The notes beneath the pieces were generated by a model. The model saw nothing but the letters and a program-made list of their open reading frames with translations, searched no databases and was not told the DNA's origin. Both the position numbers and the translations under genes were made by a program. A stretch of 64,000 nt of DNA from assembly GCF_029867415.1 (NCBI RefSeq), contig NC_081185.1, forward strand, positions 113,629,466-113,693,465, in the 5' to 3' direction. The stretch is from Vicia villosa. Taxonomy: Eukaryota > Streptophyta > Magnoliopsida > Fabales > Fabaceae. Of this stretch, positions 10,824 through 22,934 are shown piece by piece. The stretch's first letter is position 1. The number at the start of each line of letters is the position of its first letter.

Positions 10824-11074
10824 AGAATTAGAAGGACTGCCAACAACTAAGACAATGTGGAAATTAAAAAGCTTAGAAGAAGAGCAGCTAAGGCAGGGTC
10901 TGCCTAAGGAGGATGGATTCAAAGGAATATGATTTGAATTAGTTAGGATTTTAAAATTAAATTACTACATTGCAATGTTTATTACTTTTTTTGTTTATGT
11001 TTAAGCCTGGTGAGAAAAACGCATACATAACTGTTATTGACTTGTACCAGTTGAAGAAGGAATTCTACATTTTT

Positions 11075-11941
11075 TTTTTTTTTAAAGCAAGAGACTAATA
11101 TTATAAAACAACCACCAACCGGTTCAACAAATACAAGACCAAACCAAAGAAAATTACAAGCCGATTGCAACTATTAAGATAAGTAAAATAATGGGTTATT
11201 GCTAAACTCATAGAAATTACAATAGGAATGAGTAATTTTCCCTATAAAAGACCACCTCCACATTAATGCCTTAACACTCCAAACCACATCCCTCGAGTTC
11301 CAAGAAGCATTGTTGAAAACTATATCGTTCCTTCGAAGCCACAAACTCCAAATAATAGCCAACCAAATAATTCCCTCCTTTCCCTTTTTGACTTTCTTTT
11401 TCCGGCAAAAAGAACTCCAATGACAAAACCCCTCCTTAAAATTCGTAAAACTTAGATAGTTCATTCCTACCCAATCCGACATCTCCCTCCAAACAATAAC
11501 GGAATTCCGACAAGAAAAGAAGGAGTGTAATAATGTTTCATGACAATCACCACAAAAAGCACAATCTAAATTCGAAGTAGAATTGAGAATACCTTTCCGA
11601 AAAAGAGAATCTTTCGTCGGGAGCTTATTGAGAAAACACCTCCAACCAAAGGCCTTCACTTTTACCGGAGCCTCCACCTTCCATATGTCGCTAAAAGCCT
11701 TATGAAAGCGGTCATCCGGGCCAAGAGGAATATGCTGCAAATTCAACCTATTATAACAAGAAGAGACGGCGAAGATGCCATCCACACCATGCTGCCACTT
11801 AGCCGTGTCGGGGCTGTCCGGCCGCAAAACCGGAGCACTTTCCAACAGCATACTAAGGCGGTTAACATCATCACTAATTTGCATCGAAGCGGTTGCCGGA
11901 ATACCGAAGTCCCCCCAAATCCAACTACCTTCTCTCCAACC
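11075..11941 (-). mobile_element. 5'-truncated LINE insertion with TSD and poly(A)
   Basis: The minus-strand ORF 11884-11174 encodes the C-terminal zinc-binding domain of a plant LINE reverse transcriptase (zf-RVT; motifs VKAFGWRCFLNKLPTKDSL, CAFCGDCHETLLHSFFSC, IIWSLWLRRNDIVFN). An open upstream stretch extends to 11941. The element ends in poly(A) (T-run at 11071-11083) and is flanked by TCTACATTTTT on both sides (11064-11074 and 11942-11952). The paralogous flank at 45680-45700 shows the unoccupied site. It lies in the 3' flank of F-box A. Confidence 0.85.
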
Positions 11942-12105
11942 TCTACATTTTTAGTTATTATGTATTAATTATTGTGGTTAATATCCACACCACAATTGAC
12001 ACTTTCATTTATTCTTGTTAGTATTTTTAATTCACTTATGTACTAACCAGTGTTCAATTCAGCATGTTCCTCTGATACATCAGATAATTAAGTGTGCTAT
12101 AAGAT

Positions 12106-12442
12106 TAAGAGTGACAAAACGGGTCCGGCCCGTTAGACATGTCTGTTTTGCCCACACTTTAGTACGGGCGAGCCAAGGATTTCAACCCTCATCCTATAAT
12201 GTGTCCGTCCCGCCCCGTTATTTTTTGCAGACTTTTGTGAGCATGGTCATTTACATAAATTTTTGTGTTTTTAAACTTAAAAGGTGTATTGTCCGCGGGC
12301 TTTCTCCGCCCTGCCTTCAATCTTTGCAGGGTGAACTTAGGTTTTAGGCTGGCATCCTCCACTATAACCGCATCACCCTGTATTTTTGCAAGCTTTTATC
12401 GGGCACGCCTAAAAGGACGGACATGCTCGTTTGCCATCCCTA
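12106..12442. mobile_element. Degenerate hAT-type MITE
   Basis: Ends TAAGAGTGACAAAACGGG and, inverted, TAGGGATGGCAAACGAGC resemble each other imperfectly. The inside carries GGTCCGGCCCG and similar GC-rich blocks. No clean target duplication. A partial relative begins at 53033. Confidence 0.5.
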
Positions 12443-13260
<818 letters not shown>

Positions 13261-13401
13261 GAATTAAATATGTTTAAAGAGACAAAAAATAAAATTTGGT
13301 AATTTTATAAAAAAAAACATATTTAATCCAATTTTAAATAGTATTTTATTTTGATATTTTTGAGACCGAATTATAATTAAAATAAAATAGCATAAAATTT
13401 A

Positions 13402-13570
13402 GGATTTAATGGAAATACACAAACAATGTAAAGTAGTTTTACACTGTCAGTGAAATCCAAACCATTAACTTTTATAAATGTTTGATTTTTTTATTTAAAT
13501 AACATTTAGAGTATTTATTTTTAAGGGTTGTGATACACTGACAGTGTAAAACTACATTACATTTAAGCTC
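13402..13570. mobile_element. MULE-type MITE upstream of F-box B
   Basis: 169 bp flanked by the 9-bp duplication TAAAATTTA (13393-13401 and 13571-13579). An inverted pair TTTACACTGTCAGTG / CACTGACAGTGTAAA lies inside the ends. The paralogous site upstream of C (about 29612) is empty with one copy of the target, which confirms the insertion. Confidence 0.8.
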
Positions 13571-13744
13571 TAAAATTTATATAATAACAAACTTGTGTAT
13601 ATTATAAATGAGAAAAGACAAGAATGAGAGTGTAAACCTTTCACGACCATGTATCCTATTCCTACCAAGTCCTAGTATTATTTTTAAATTAATGAAATAA
13701 CATGACAGAATGATATATTCTCTTGGATACACTACAACACGGAA

Positions 13745-14240
13745 CAGCTTTCACAGCGCTTTTTTTGGCCTTTAACAGCGCTTTAAAGCGCTGCCATAGC
13801 CAGCGCTGGCGTAGGCTACGAAAGCGCTTTTAAAAGCGCTCTGGTAGACCCCCCCTTTAAGAGCGCTTTCCTGGAAAAAGCGCTCTGGTAGGACCCCCTA
13901 TTAGAGCGCTTTCCTGGAAAAAGCGCTCTGGTAGACCCCCCTTTAAGAGCGCTTCTTAGTAAAAGCGCTGGCAAAGACCAGTAAAAAAGCAAAAAAAATT
14001 AAAAAATTACGCAGCATACAAAAGCGCTTTTGGAAAGCGCTCTGGTAGGCCCCCCTATGAGAGCGCTTTTTCCAGAAAAAGCGCTCTCATAGGGGGGCCT
14101 ACCAGAGCGCTTTTCCAAAAGCGCTTTTGTATGCTGCGTAATTTTTTAATTTTTTTTGCTTATTTACTGGTCTTTGCCAGCGCTTTTACTAAGAAGCGCT
14201 CTAGTATGTGGACCTTTAAGAGCGCTTTTTAGAAGCGCTG
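13745..14240. repeat. CACTA subterminal repeat array (left, 3' end)
   Basis: About 22 AGCGCT-containing motifs, mostly AAAGCGCTCT or GAGCGCTTTT. It includes a long hairpin with 126-127 bp arms (13946-14071 and 14076-14202) around a 4-base spacer. In CACTA elements such arrays bind the TnpA-type protein. Confidence 0.9.
13946..14202. repeat. Long inverted repeat inside the CACTA end
   Basis: Arms of 126 and 127 bp differ by about two positions and are separated only by CCAG at 14072-14075. Transcription through it would give a nearly perfect hairpin RNA. The other CACTA end has no such duplication. Confidence 0.93.
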
Positions 14241-14493
14241 TAGTTGCTAAATGAGGTATTTTTATGTGCAGCCTATAATTTAATCCTCCCAGTCGACCTG
14301 TAATGTTTTCGACCTGTAATATTTTCGACCTGTAATATATTTTCGACCTGTAATATATTTTCGACTATATTATTTCAGCCATCAGTAAGACAATATATAT
14401 ACTAATATATACCATTATAATATCCAAAATTATATATATACATCATTACAAAATTATATATATACATCATTACAAAATCAACAATATTATAGT

Positions 14494-17400
14494 TCAAATC
14501 TGCATGAAAAATAGCTTAATATAAAATTGACACAATTCCTCTTTGATTTCTTCTAACTTTAGCTTCGAGTACCCAGCAGCACGGAATTCGTCAAGGTACT
14601 ATAAAACAAAAACATAATATGAATAATATATTTAGGTAAATGTAATAAATTATATGAAATTATCTTAAGTTATAACTTTATACCGTGGGAGGAATCTCTA
14701 ATTGATTCGCCTGAATGATTTCTTTCATAAACCTCAATACAAAGTATCCGCAGTCTGAACTGTTACGCTGTAGCGGACACTACATAGAAAAACAAATAAG
14801 ATTCTATATAAGTTGTCTTATTTTACCAAGTAGCATAAATATTATAAGCAAATTTGTGAAAAGTAATGTACCTGCACTTCGATCCAGGTGATGTTGTTTG
14901 ATTTAGTCCGGGATACCTGTGCGTCCCGTTGACTACGGAATACTTGTATTGATCTAATTAACAAATATATAAAAGCATATGTTTAGATCAATCCCACAAA
15001 TAAGTAAATATATAAATATACACGAATATATATTTAGAACGATCCCACTTACAAATCAACGATTTCCTTCATGGCCGGATAATTGGTCCATTCACCCTTT
15101 ACCGAATTCAGATAATACACGACTTCCCTTATCGGGTTGATAGCAAGCAGCAACCAGTGTGCTCTATAAATTAAAACAATAGGTTATATGAAAATATTGC
15201 TATACACTAAAGAAACAGAGATTAGATGAATAAAGAATGAGAAACTAACCCTACTGGTCGGGTATTATACGCCCAAAGATGCAGACATTCTGTATTGCCG
15301 GTGGACATGAATCTATCGACTAAGCGCTGTCTAACAGATTCCGGATCCGAAACAATTTCCATTCCGCTACAATGGGCGGAAGACACGAACCGGAATCTGT
15401 TAGACAATGCAGTCCCGCGCAACACTCTGTCATACAACAACCTTAAATAAAAACATAATAAACATTAGATTCTTTTCATTGAAAAAGTGTAAATAAATTA
15501 TATTGTGGGACTAATTAAATAATATATCGGATGAGTGAATATTACCGGATGTATGAATGCATATTACTGACGCCTAGTTGATCTTGGTTAAAAATCTCTT
15601 GCAAGTCATCAATTGTAATATGTGACTTGAACTCAATACCGAAGACACTTTCATCCATATCGATTTCCCGTAAAGCACCATCCTTCATATCGGACATATC
15701 AACCATTGTTGCGAGTGTCGCTCGGTATCGAGGCACAAAAGCACCGCCTTTTCTTGCCGCTTGCTTCGGAGGACCACTGGGTGGTACACTACGAACCTGC
15801 TGCGTCACTTGTTGTGACTCCCGAGCGGATGCCTAAAAATCATATAAGTTAGGTAAAATATAAAATCATGCATATTTTGATTCAGATTATATATTAACAC
15901 TTTAAATGTACCTCTTTTAGCGATGCAACAGACTCCTCCTCCTGTAAAATCCCTTTACCCTTAATTGCGGGTTTTATAGGAGCAGTCTAAAAATAAAATG
16001 TAAAACATAATTAATAAACGGTTTAGAATTGACATTCGAAAACTAAATGATTCATAATCGTTTTCAATTTACCTCATCACTAATGGTAATGAGCTCCGAG
16101 GGCCATGCAACAAACGATCCTATTGCATCTCGCAGCAATGTCGTCTCTGAGACCATGTCAGGTACCGGTAGAATCGCATCACGATCTAATACAACATCCA
16201 CCGATACTTTCAGGTGTCCATCCGGGAGCGGTCTGTGGTGAAGTAAATCTCCCGAAGTGTTGTGCACTTTTCCCTTGCCAACTAGTCGATAATTCGGTTC
16301 CGATAAGTATAGTTGGCAAGATGAAATGCCCTAAACCAAAAGTAAATATAAAGTCATTATCATTAATAAAATAGAACAATTTAAAAGGAAAAAAAATTAT
16401 AATTACCTCGGGAAATTTCCTTTGATAGTTGATACTAGCCTTATCACTAGTTTCTTTCACCGATGAAGTGTTGCACTTTTCTCTCATATACACTTCTTTA
16501 TCTCTTTGCAATTCAGAGACTTGTGCTTGCAATTCCGCCAACTTTTGCAACACTTCTTCATTTGAAGGATTTCTTCTCCTAGGACTCTTGTAAAAAGAGG
16601 TTGGAGTCACACCATGACCCTTACCCCTCACCCGACCGGGATACTCGGGAGCATCTAGTACTCTACTAAGTACGCTCTCCTCACCGGTGGATGCCGATTG
16701 CGACAAGGTCTCCTGTAATTCATTTACATTTAAATAAATATTAGTGGAGATAAAAAGTCATTTATATATTAAAAAACATTTGATTTAATTAAAGACACAG
16801 TATTATACTTACACATTCAGTATAAACTCTCTGAACATCGGGATCGACAGCGTGATTCTTGCCCACACGAGCTTCCTTCCACAACACATGTACAGGAAGT
16901 GAAGCTTCCTCACTTTTACTCTCCTCCAACTATGCATTGACACAAACGATAAAATCGTCAATTAAAACATGCACATGTAGACAATTAATTAAATCGAATT
17001 TCTATTTACTTACAATTTTATCCTCTAAGCGTGCATATCCCAAACGCCCTTTTTTGTATGGATACGCGGGTTTGGATGCTCTCTCCCTATTCGTGGCACT
17101 CTTTTTCTGAAAAGCTTCATCTCTTTGCTTTACAAACTCAGCCCAATCTGCTTCATCAATGAAGGTCGCATACTTTGTTGGCCGTCCCGGTGCATCTTTA
17201 AGAAATTTTCCATCTTTATCCTTAAGATAGGTGTTTGTCAAAAAACTTTTCCACCCTCTATATCTCTTGCCGGCCAAACTAAGTATGTAGCTTTTACGTT
17301 CATCTGGTATCTCAAAAGTCCTCTGCAAAAAAACGTACGCATAGTGTGTTAGTATAAATAATTTAAACAATTTATCGTCAAGATAATAACAACAATTAAC

Positions 17401-17527
17401 CATATATGATATATACCTGAAGCTCTTCCCAAATCGCTTGTTTTTTCTCCTCCAATTCTAAATTTTTCGTTTTCGATTTCCAGGTAGCTATGGAGACCGG
17501 AATATGCATACGGACAAGTGGATACAT
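14494..17527 (-). CDS. CACTA gene 2: TnpA/Ptta-like protein with Ulp1-like C48 protease
   Basis: Twelve exons by my reading: 17527-17417, 17322-17014, 16929-16813, 16712-16407, 16330-16073, 15986-15912, 15832-15546, 15441-15250, 15163-15053, 14953-14872, 14779-14684, 14598-14494. All have GT/AG ends and join into about 682 open codons. Exon 2 carries the plant transposase (Ptta/En-Spm) domain (YILSLAGKRYRGWKSFL; LGYARLEDKI). Exon 4 has a coiled coil (KLAELQAQVSELQRDKEVY). Exons 8-12 resemble a Ulp1/C48 peptidase: GAHWLLLAI holds the histidine, SSDCGYFVLRF the cysteine. The expected acidic residue is Asn in VVYYLNS. Likely acts with Tnp2 in transposition; a SUMO-protease role is inferred, not shown. 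Confidence 0.8.
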
Positions 17528-17613
17528 GGTTCAAAAGTTATGTACAAAACGAGAATATGCACCAAATTGAATAAAACAAATTAGTCGGACTATGTATACT
17601 ATTACCTTTATCA

Positions 17614-20600
17614 CTAACGTCTCTTTCTTTTCTTGGTAGGTTTGTGTACTACGCGTCTCTTAACAATGCGGACGGTTGGATTGATCCAAATACCCTCATT
17701 ATGATCATTTCTAATACAAGATTCATTCTCATTTTGATCGTTTCTTGTACAAGATTCAATGCCAACACCAATATCACCTTGATCTTCAATTTTTTCATCA
17801 ACTATTTTGTTAGATAAAAGCACTATAGACCATTTCGTACTTGTCGGATCATTGACATAGAACACTTGTTTAGCTTGAGAGGCTAGAATGAAAGGCTCAT
17901 CTTTGTACCCTACCCTATTGAGATCCACTTGCAAAAATCCTGACTTATCCATTCGTACGCCACTATTATTTTCAACCCACTTGCAACCAAATACAGGAAT
18001 CTGAAACTTCGCGTAATCAAACACCAAAATGCGCTCGATAACCCCAAAATATGACAAATTTGCAAATTTCGGATTTAAGTCATTCGCACTTGATATGTGC
18101 ATAGCTTCAGCTACCAAGGTAACACCACTATTTTGCATAGTACTTTTATCATCCTGTTCTTTGGTATAAAATGTGTATCCATTAATTGCGTATGCGCTAT
18201 AAGAAAGTACAATTACAGATGGACCATAGGCTAAACATCTCAACCTTTCTGTTACTGAAGCAGGATCTGAACGATACTTTGAATAAATATGATCTCTAAA
18301 CCACGGTATGAAACTTCGATTGTGCTCTCGTACTATCCAGTTCTCATTTCTATTTGGATTTAAATCTCGGAGAACAACTTTGTGCATTTCAACAAACGGC
18401 TCAACCTCAATCTCATTGTGCAGAACATACAAGTGCACTTGATCCCGTTCGACCATTGATACTGTCACAACTTTATTTCCAATTAGCCTTTTTCCTTCTT
18501 TTTTTTCGACAATATGAGATTTGGGGAGTCCAATTGATTGAACATTTGACAGATATTCAGTACAAAACTCAACCGCTTCTTCAGCAACGTATCGCTCGGC
18601 AATACAACCCTCCGGTCGACTTCTGTTTTTCACGTACCCTTTTAATATTTTCATATAACGTTCAGCAGGGTACATCCATCTCATATAAGCTGGTCCGCAC
18701 AGTTGTGTCTCTTTCACAAGATGAACGACTAGATGAACCATTATGTCAAAAAACGAGGGAGGAAAATACATTTCAAGATCACATAAAGTAACAACTATCT
18801 CATTTTGCAATGTTGGTAAGATCGCGGGATCGACCACCTTACTGCAAATAGACCTGAAGAAGAAACACAGCTTAGTTATTGCGCTTCTTACTTTTTCTGG
18901 CAGAATAGAACGTATACCTATTGGTAAAAAATGTTCCATTATAACATGGCAATCATGCGTCTTCAAACTCTTTAACTTGAGGTCTTTCATGGACACAAGT
19001 CTTCTAATATCTGAAGAGTAGCCTTCTGGAACTTTTACTTCACTGAGGAACTTACACAATGTTTTCTTCTCCTTTCTAGATAGAGTGTAAACAGCAGGTG
19101 GCAGATATGTTCGTCTTCCTTTCGTCACAGGCCCCAATTCAGTTCTCATCCCCATGTTTACCATGTCATTCCTTATGTTAACGCCATCCTTAGACTTTCC
19201 TTGTATATTGAGTAGCGTACCTATAACGTTGTCAAATACATTTTTTTCAATATGCATAACATCCAGGAAATGTCTTACGTACAACGACTTCCAATATGGA
19301 AGTTCAAAGAAAATTGACTTCTTCTTCCACCCACCCTTGACAATTGAATGTGCAAAAGGCTTGCCAAACTGAGTGCTCACATCTTTCACCTTTTCAAAAA
19401 TTTGATCACCTGACAAAAAAGGCGGGGCTGTACGATGTTCGGCCTCTCCATTGAATGCTTTTCTCCACCCACGGTAGTGATGATTAGAATTTAAGAATCT
19501 ACGATGGCCGAGAAAGACATTCTTCTGACAAAGCGCCAATCGTGTCGTATCGGTTTCATCTTCACAAACAGGACACGCCTTTTGACCCTTGTTGCTGTAC
19601 CCGGATAGATTTCCGTATGCTGGAAAATCATTAATTGTTCCAAACAACATCGCCCTCAAGTTGAAACTTTCTTTCCTATACCCATCGTAAACCTCCACAC
19701 CTCTCTCCCACAAAAACTTTAAATCTTCGATTAAGGGTGCCAAGTATACGTCTATGTCATTCCCTGGTTGTTTAGGCCCAGAAATTAGCATAGATAACAT
19801 CATGTACTTACGCTTCATACATAGCCACGGAGGTAAGTTATAAATCATAAGAATCACAGGCCATGTGCTATGCGAGATACTTTGAATACCATGCGGGTTC
19901 ATTCCATCAGTAGACAATGACAACCGAAGGTTTCTTGCTTCTTTTCCAAATTCAGGATATTCAGTATCAACTTTACTCCATTGTGGTGAGTCTGCCGGAT
20001 GTCGCAACTTTCCATCAATAATTCTTTCATCTGCATGCCAAGTCAAGTGTCTTGAATCGGTCTCACTACGATACATGCGTCTAAATCTCGGAATTATAGG
20101 AAAATACCATAAGACTTTAGCAGGAGACAACTTTTTCTTATATCGAGGGGCACCACATTTAGGACACTCATTCAACGCTGCATACTCGTTTCGAAACAAA
20201 ACGCAATCGTTTGGACATGCGTGTATCTTATCATAGCTCATTCCAATAGAAGACAACATTTTTTTGGCTTCATACGTTCGATTGGGAAGAACATTATCCT
20301 CTGGTAGCATATCTTTCATAAGGGCTAATAACTCTGTGAAACTTTTATCCGACCATCCATTGTCCGCCTTTAAGTTGTACAACTTTAACACCGCAGACAA
20401 TCTTGTGAATTTTGAACAACCATCATACAACGGTTTCTCTGCATCGCTTACCAACCTCTCAAACATTTTGGGACAATCCGCTAGATCTTCTTCCAGCGCT
20501 TCTGCAATCTCTTCGACTCGATCACAATCGTATGTGTCTGTGCAATCGTCGTTTGAAGCATACTTCCTATTACACCTCGACCCAGCATTCCCGGTACTTT

Positions 20601-20829
20601 TCTCACCATGCATTGTCCAACATGTATAACTTCTATCAATTCCAAACCGTAGTAAATGAGATCCCAACTGATTCCCGTCAACCTTACCCCCGGCATAACA
20701 GCAACCCAAGCAAGGACACGGCATTCGAAGCGGGTCTTTGGAGTTCGCAACCGCAAACTCAACAAATTCCCATACCCCTTTCTCGTACTCTTTCGACAAT
20801 CGGTTTGAATTCATCCATGTCTTATCCAT
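17614..20829 (-). CDS. CACTA Tnp2-type transposase (1071 aa)
   Basis: Single long ORF without stops. An N-terminal transposase-associated domain (about residues 1-75, with CPCLGC) is followed by the transposase_21 core at about 270-480 (STDGMNPHG near 305, SGPKQPGNDIDVYL, INDFPAYGNLSG near 401). A DUF4218-like block lies at about 620-740 (KTHDCHVIMEHFLPIG, YPAERYMKILKGYVKN) and a DUF4216-like block near 930-960. The tail is basic (KPTKKRKRR) and could be a nuclear signal. It should cut and rejoin the element's CACTA ends. Full length for the family and intronless as far as visible. It lies upstream of gene 2 on the same strand with 86 bp between them. Confidence 0.92.
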   Translation of the reverse strand: MDKTWMNSNRLSKEYEKGVWEFVEFAVANSKDPLRMPCPCLGCCYAGGKVDGNQLGSHLLRFGIDRSYTCWTMHGEKSTGNAGSRCNRKYASNDDCTDTYDCDRVEEIAEALEEDLADCPKMFERLVSDAEKPLYDGCSKFTRLSAVLKLYNLKADNGWSDKSFTELLALMKDMLPEDNVLPNRTYEAKKMLSSIGMSYDKIHACPNDCVLFRNEYAALNECPKCGAPRYKKKLSPAKVLWYFPIIPRFRRMYRSETDSRHLTWHADERIIDGKLRHPADSPQWSKVDTEYPEFGKEARNLRLSLSTDGMNPHGIQSISHSTWPVILMIYNLPPWLCMKRKYMMLSMLISGPKQPGNDIDVYLAPLIEDLKFLWERGVEVYDGYRKESFNLRAMLFGTINDFPAYGNLSGYSNKGQKACPVCEDETDTTRLALCQKNVFLGHRRFLNSNHHYRGWRKAFNGEAEHRTAPPFLSGDQIFEKVKDVSTQFGKPFAHSIVKGGWKKKSIFFELPYWKSLYVRHFLDVMHIEKNVFDNVIGTLLNIQGKSKDGVNIRNDMVNMGMRTELGPVTKGRRTYLPPAVYTLSRKEKKTLCKFLSEVKVPEGYSSDIRRLVSMKDLKLKSLKTHDCHVIMEHFLPIGIRSILPEKVRSAITKLCFFFRSICSKVVDPAILPTLQNEIVVTLCDLEMYFPPSFFDIMVHLVVHLVKETQLCGPAYMRWMYPAERYMKILKGYVKNRSRPEGCIAERYVAEEAVEFCTEYLSNVQSIGLPKSHIVEKKEGKRLIGNKVVTVSMVERDQVHLYVLHNEIEVEPFVEMHKVVLRDLNPNRNENWIVREHNRSFIPWFRDHIYSKYRSDPASVTERLRCLAYGPSVIVLSYSAYAINGYTFYTKEQDDKSTMQNSGVTLVAEAMHISSANDLNPKFANLSYFGVIERILVFDYAKFQIPVFGCKWVENNSGVRMDKSGFLQVDLNRVGYKDEPFILASQAKQVFYVNDPTSTKWSIVLLSNKIVDEKIEDQGDIGVGIESCTRNDQNENESCIRNDHNEGIWINPTVRIVKRRVVHKPTKKRKRR

Positions 20830-22450
20830 GTCTTAATTAAGCTAAACAAATGCTTCTTGGTTTCTCTATCAGGTACTAAGGAATTCTGTCAAGATAATAA
20901 ATAGCTATCATCATAATAGAATACCTAATCAGAAAACCTAATCAGAATACCCGAATTCTTAAAGAAGACATTACCTTATTTCAAGGTAATATAAGTCCAC
21001 AAACCAAAAAATTGGTTGAGAGACACTAAATTGATATTAAATAGAACCATAAACAATAAACTATAAGCAGAAAATAACAAACTATAAGCAAGAAGAAAGG
21101 GATAGTAACCTGAGTTAGACTTGATGTGGGAGATGGGTAGGTTTGAATCGGCGTTGTACAAGTAGAAACCAGAGACTTCAAAGTAACTGTAAAATTAAAC
21201 ACACACACCATGCGGTTAAATACACCACTACTAACAAATATCAAAATAAACCCAATCTAGAACTCAATTATTTAAAATGATATGAAATCAATTATCAATT
21301 AGCTAGTAACTACAAACAAGAGAAAGAACAGATGCATACATGTGTACCACGGCTTGTTCAACATACATTGGTTCGTAAATGAGAGGCTAGTTCATTAGTC
21401 CTAACAATTAACCTCAACTAACAGTCTAACTTTATAACTAACTTACAACATAACCACCAGTAGGATTAAGTGATAACTAACGGTCTTTTTAAAATAGAAT
21501 CTTAATTTATTTTCATACATTACTTTTAATATGAAATGAAATAAATATCGAATTAGTAATGCTTTGAGATTATAAGAAATCAAATTAGACAAAATACATA
21601 TTATCACTTTCAAATATATATGCATTTATACAATTAAACAAACTTTAGTAACAAAGGTCTCCATTTTTCAAAACTCTACTCCTTTTAAGAAATGAAAGAA
21701 TCCTCACTCATATTTTAGAATCAAGTAAAACCATAAAACATTAAAGTGAACGTAGTTTCTCTTAATAATCATTTGGTGTAGACAAGTTATTAACCCTCAA
21801 TTGAACTACCCATTACAATTCAAATAACTCAATGATATGACAAAGAAGAAATTATGCAGCAAGTAGTTCATGCTTTCATAATATACTATAGCTTTCATTT
21901 CATATCATATACTATAGCTTTCATTTCATGCTTTCATTTCAAACAACCCATTATAATTAAAAACGAAAATGGCACTAATGTGTTCTATTCTTGACAAATG
22001 TGTTTGCAATTTAGATATAAAAATATCAAAGTTCTGTTTTTAGCTAAAATAATGGCACTAATGTGTTCTATTCTTGAAAAATTGTGTTCTTCAGCACAAC
22101 ACATTCAGTACCCAACAACAAAGCAACAAGAAATTGTGTTCATGGATTATAACCTATTAAGAAACATAGCCAGTCGAACAAAAACAATTAAAAATAAAGC
22201 AAAAGAAAACAAGGTGACATACATGAAGATGAAGATGACGGCGGCGGTGGAGGCGAGATGCTACACGGCGGCGGCGGCGGTGAAGAACTTTGAGTTGTGG
22301 GAGACAAAGTGGGGGAGACGAAGTGGAAGAAAAAAGATGGGGGAGACAAAATGGGTTTTCTGGGTTTTCTGGGCAAGTTAGCGTCAATGGGAGAAAAAAG
22401 ATGAATTAGGGATTCTGAACGCGTAATATCAAATTTTAGTAATAAGGCTA
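20830..22450 (-). other. CACTA 5' region (leader and promoter)
   Basis: 1.6 kb between the transposase start and the right subterminal array. AT-rich apart from a CGG-repeat patch at 22236-22282. The short ORFs here match no transposase domain. It probably holds the promoter and an untranslated first exon, but I cannot place a start site. Confidence 0.45.
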
Positions 22451-22790
22451 CTAAAGCGCTTCTGGAAAGCGCTCTCATAGCCTGGTCTATACCAGCGCTT
22501 TTGACAAAAAGCGCTCTCATTAAACACCCCTACCAGAGCGCTTTTGAAAAGCGCTTTCGTTCCCCCCACGTTCCCCCCACCTACCAGAGCGCTTTTGTAA
22601 AGCGCTTTCGTACCCCCCACCTACCAGAGCGCTTTTGAAAAGCGCTCTCATAACCCCCCCCTACCAGAGCGCTTCTTAAAAGCGCTTTCATACCCCCCCA
22701 CTATTAGAGCGCTTTTTTAGCGTGTTTTTTAATTTTGTCTTTAGCGAAGCCTATGCCAGCGCTTTTCCTAAAAGCGCTTTCGTAGGGGTG
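22450..22790. repeat. CACTA subterminal repeat array (right, 5' end)
   Basis: About 15 AGCGCT motifs separated by C-rich spacers (CCCCCACCTACCAGAG), mostly in alternating orientation as GAGCGCTTTT/AAAGCGCTTT pairs. Same motif family as the left end. Confidence 0.9.
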
Positions 22791-22934
22791 CTGCTAAAAG
22801 CCAAATTTGGCGTAGTGATATAAGCGCAAAACTTTTTTACATTGAATTCATTATTATAAAGAATATTAGTAAAAATATTTCATAAAAAGAAAAAACTTAT
22901 AAACACTTGAAGATTCCCAATAGAATTTACAATC

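Larger units (their letters stand above)
13730..22817 (-). mobile_element. Complete CACTA (En/Spm) transposon, 9088 bp
   Basis: Ends CACTACAACA (13730) and, inverted, CACTACGCCA (22817), flanked by the 3-bp duplication ATA (13727-13729 and 22818-22820). Both subterminal regions carry many AGCGCT-centred repeats, about 22 at 13750-14240 and 15 at 22450-22785, the usual binding-site arrays of this superfamily. Both genes run on the minus strand: Tnp2-type transposase at 20829-17614 and a TnpA/Ulp1-type gene at 17527-14494. Ends, target duplication and both genes look intact, so this may be an autonomous copy. It is inserted 117 bp upstream of the ATG of F-box B. Confidence 0.93.

Noticed and set aside
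15627..15836. Plus-strand ORFs inside the CACTA element
   Set aside because: They lie opposite well-supported minus-strand exons with recognisable domains and have none of their own.
22157..22520. Arginine/proline-rich ORFs near the right CACTA end
   Set aside because: They derive from CGG repeats and the AGCGCT array; no transposase domain.
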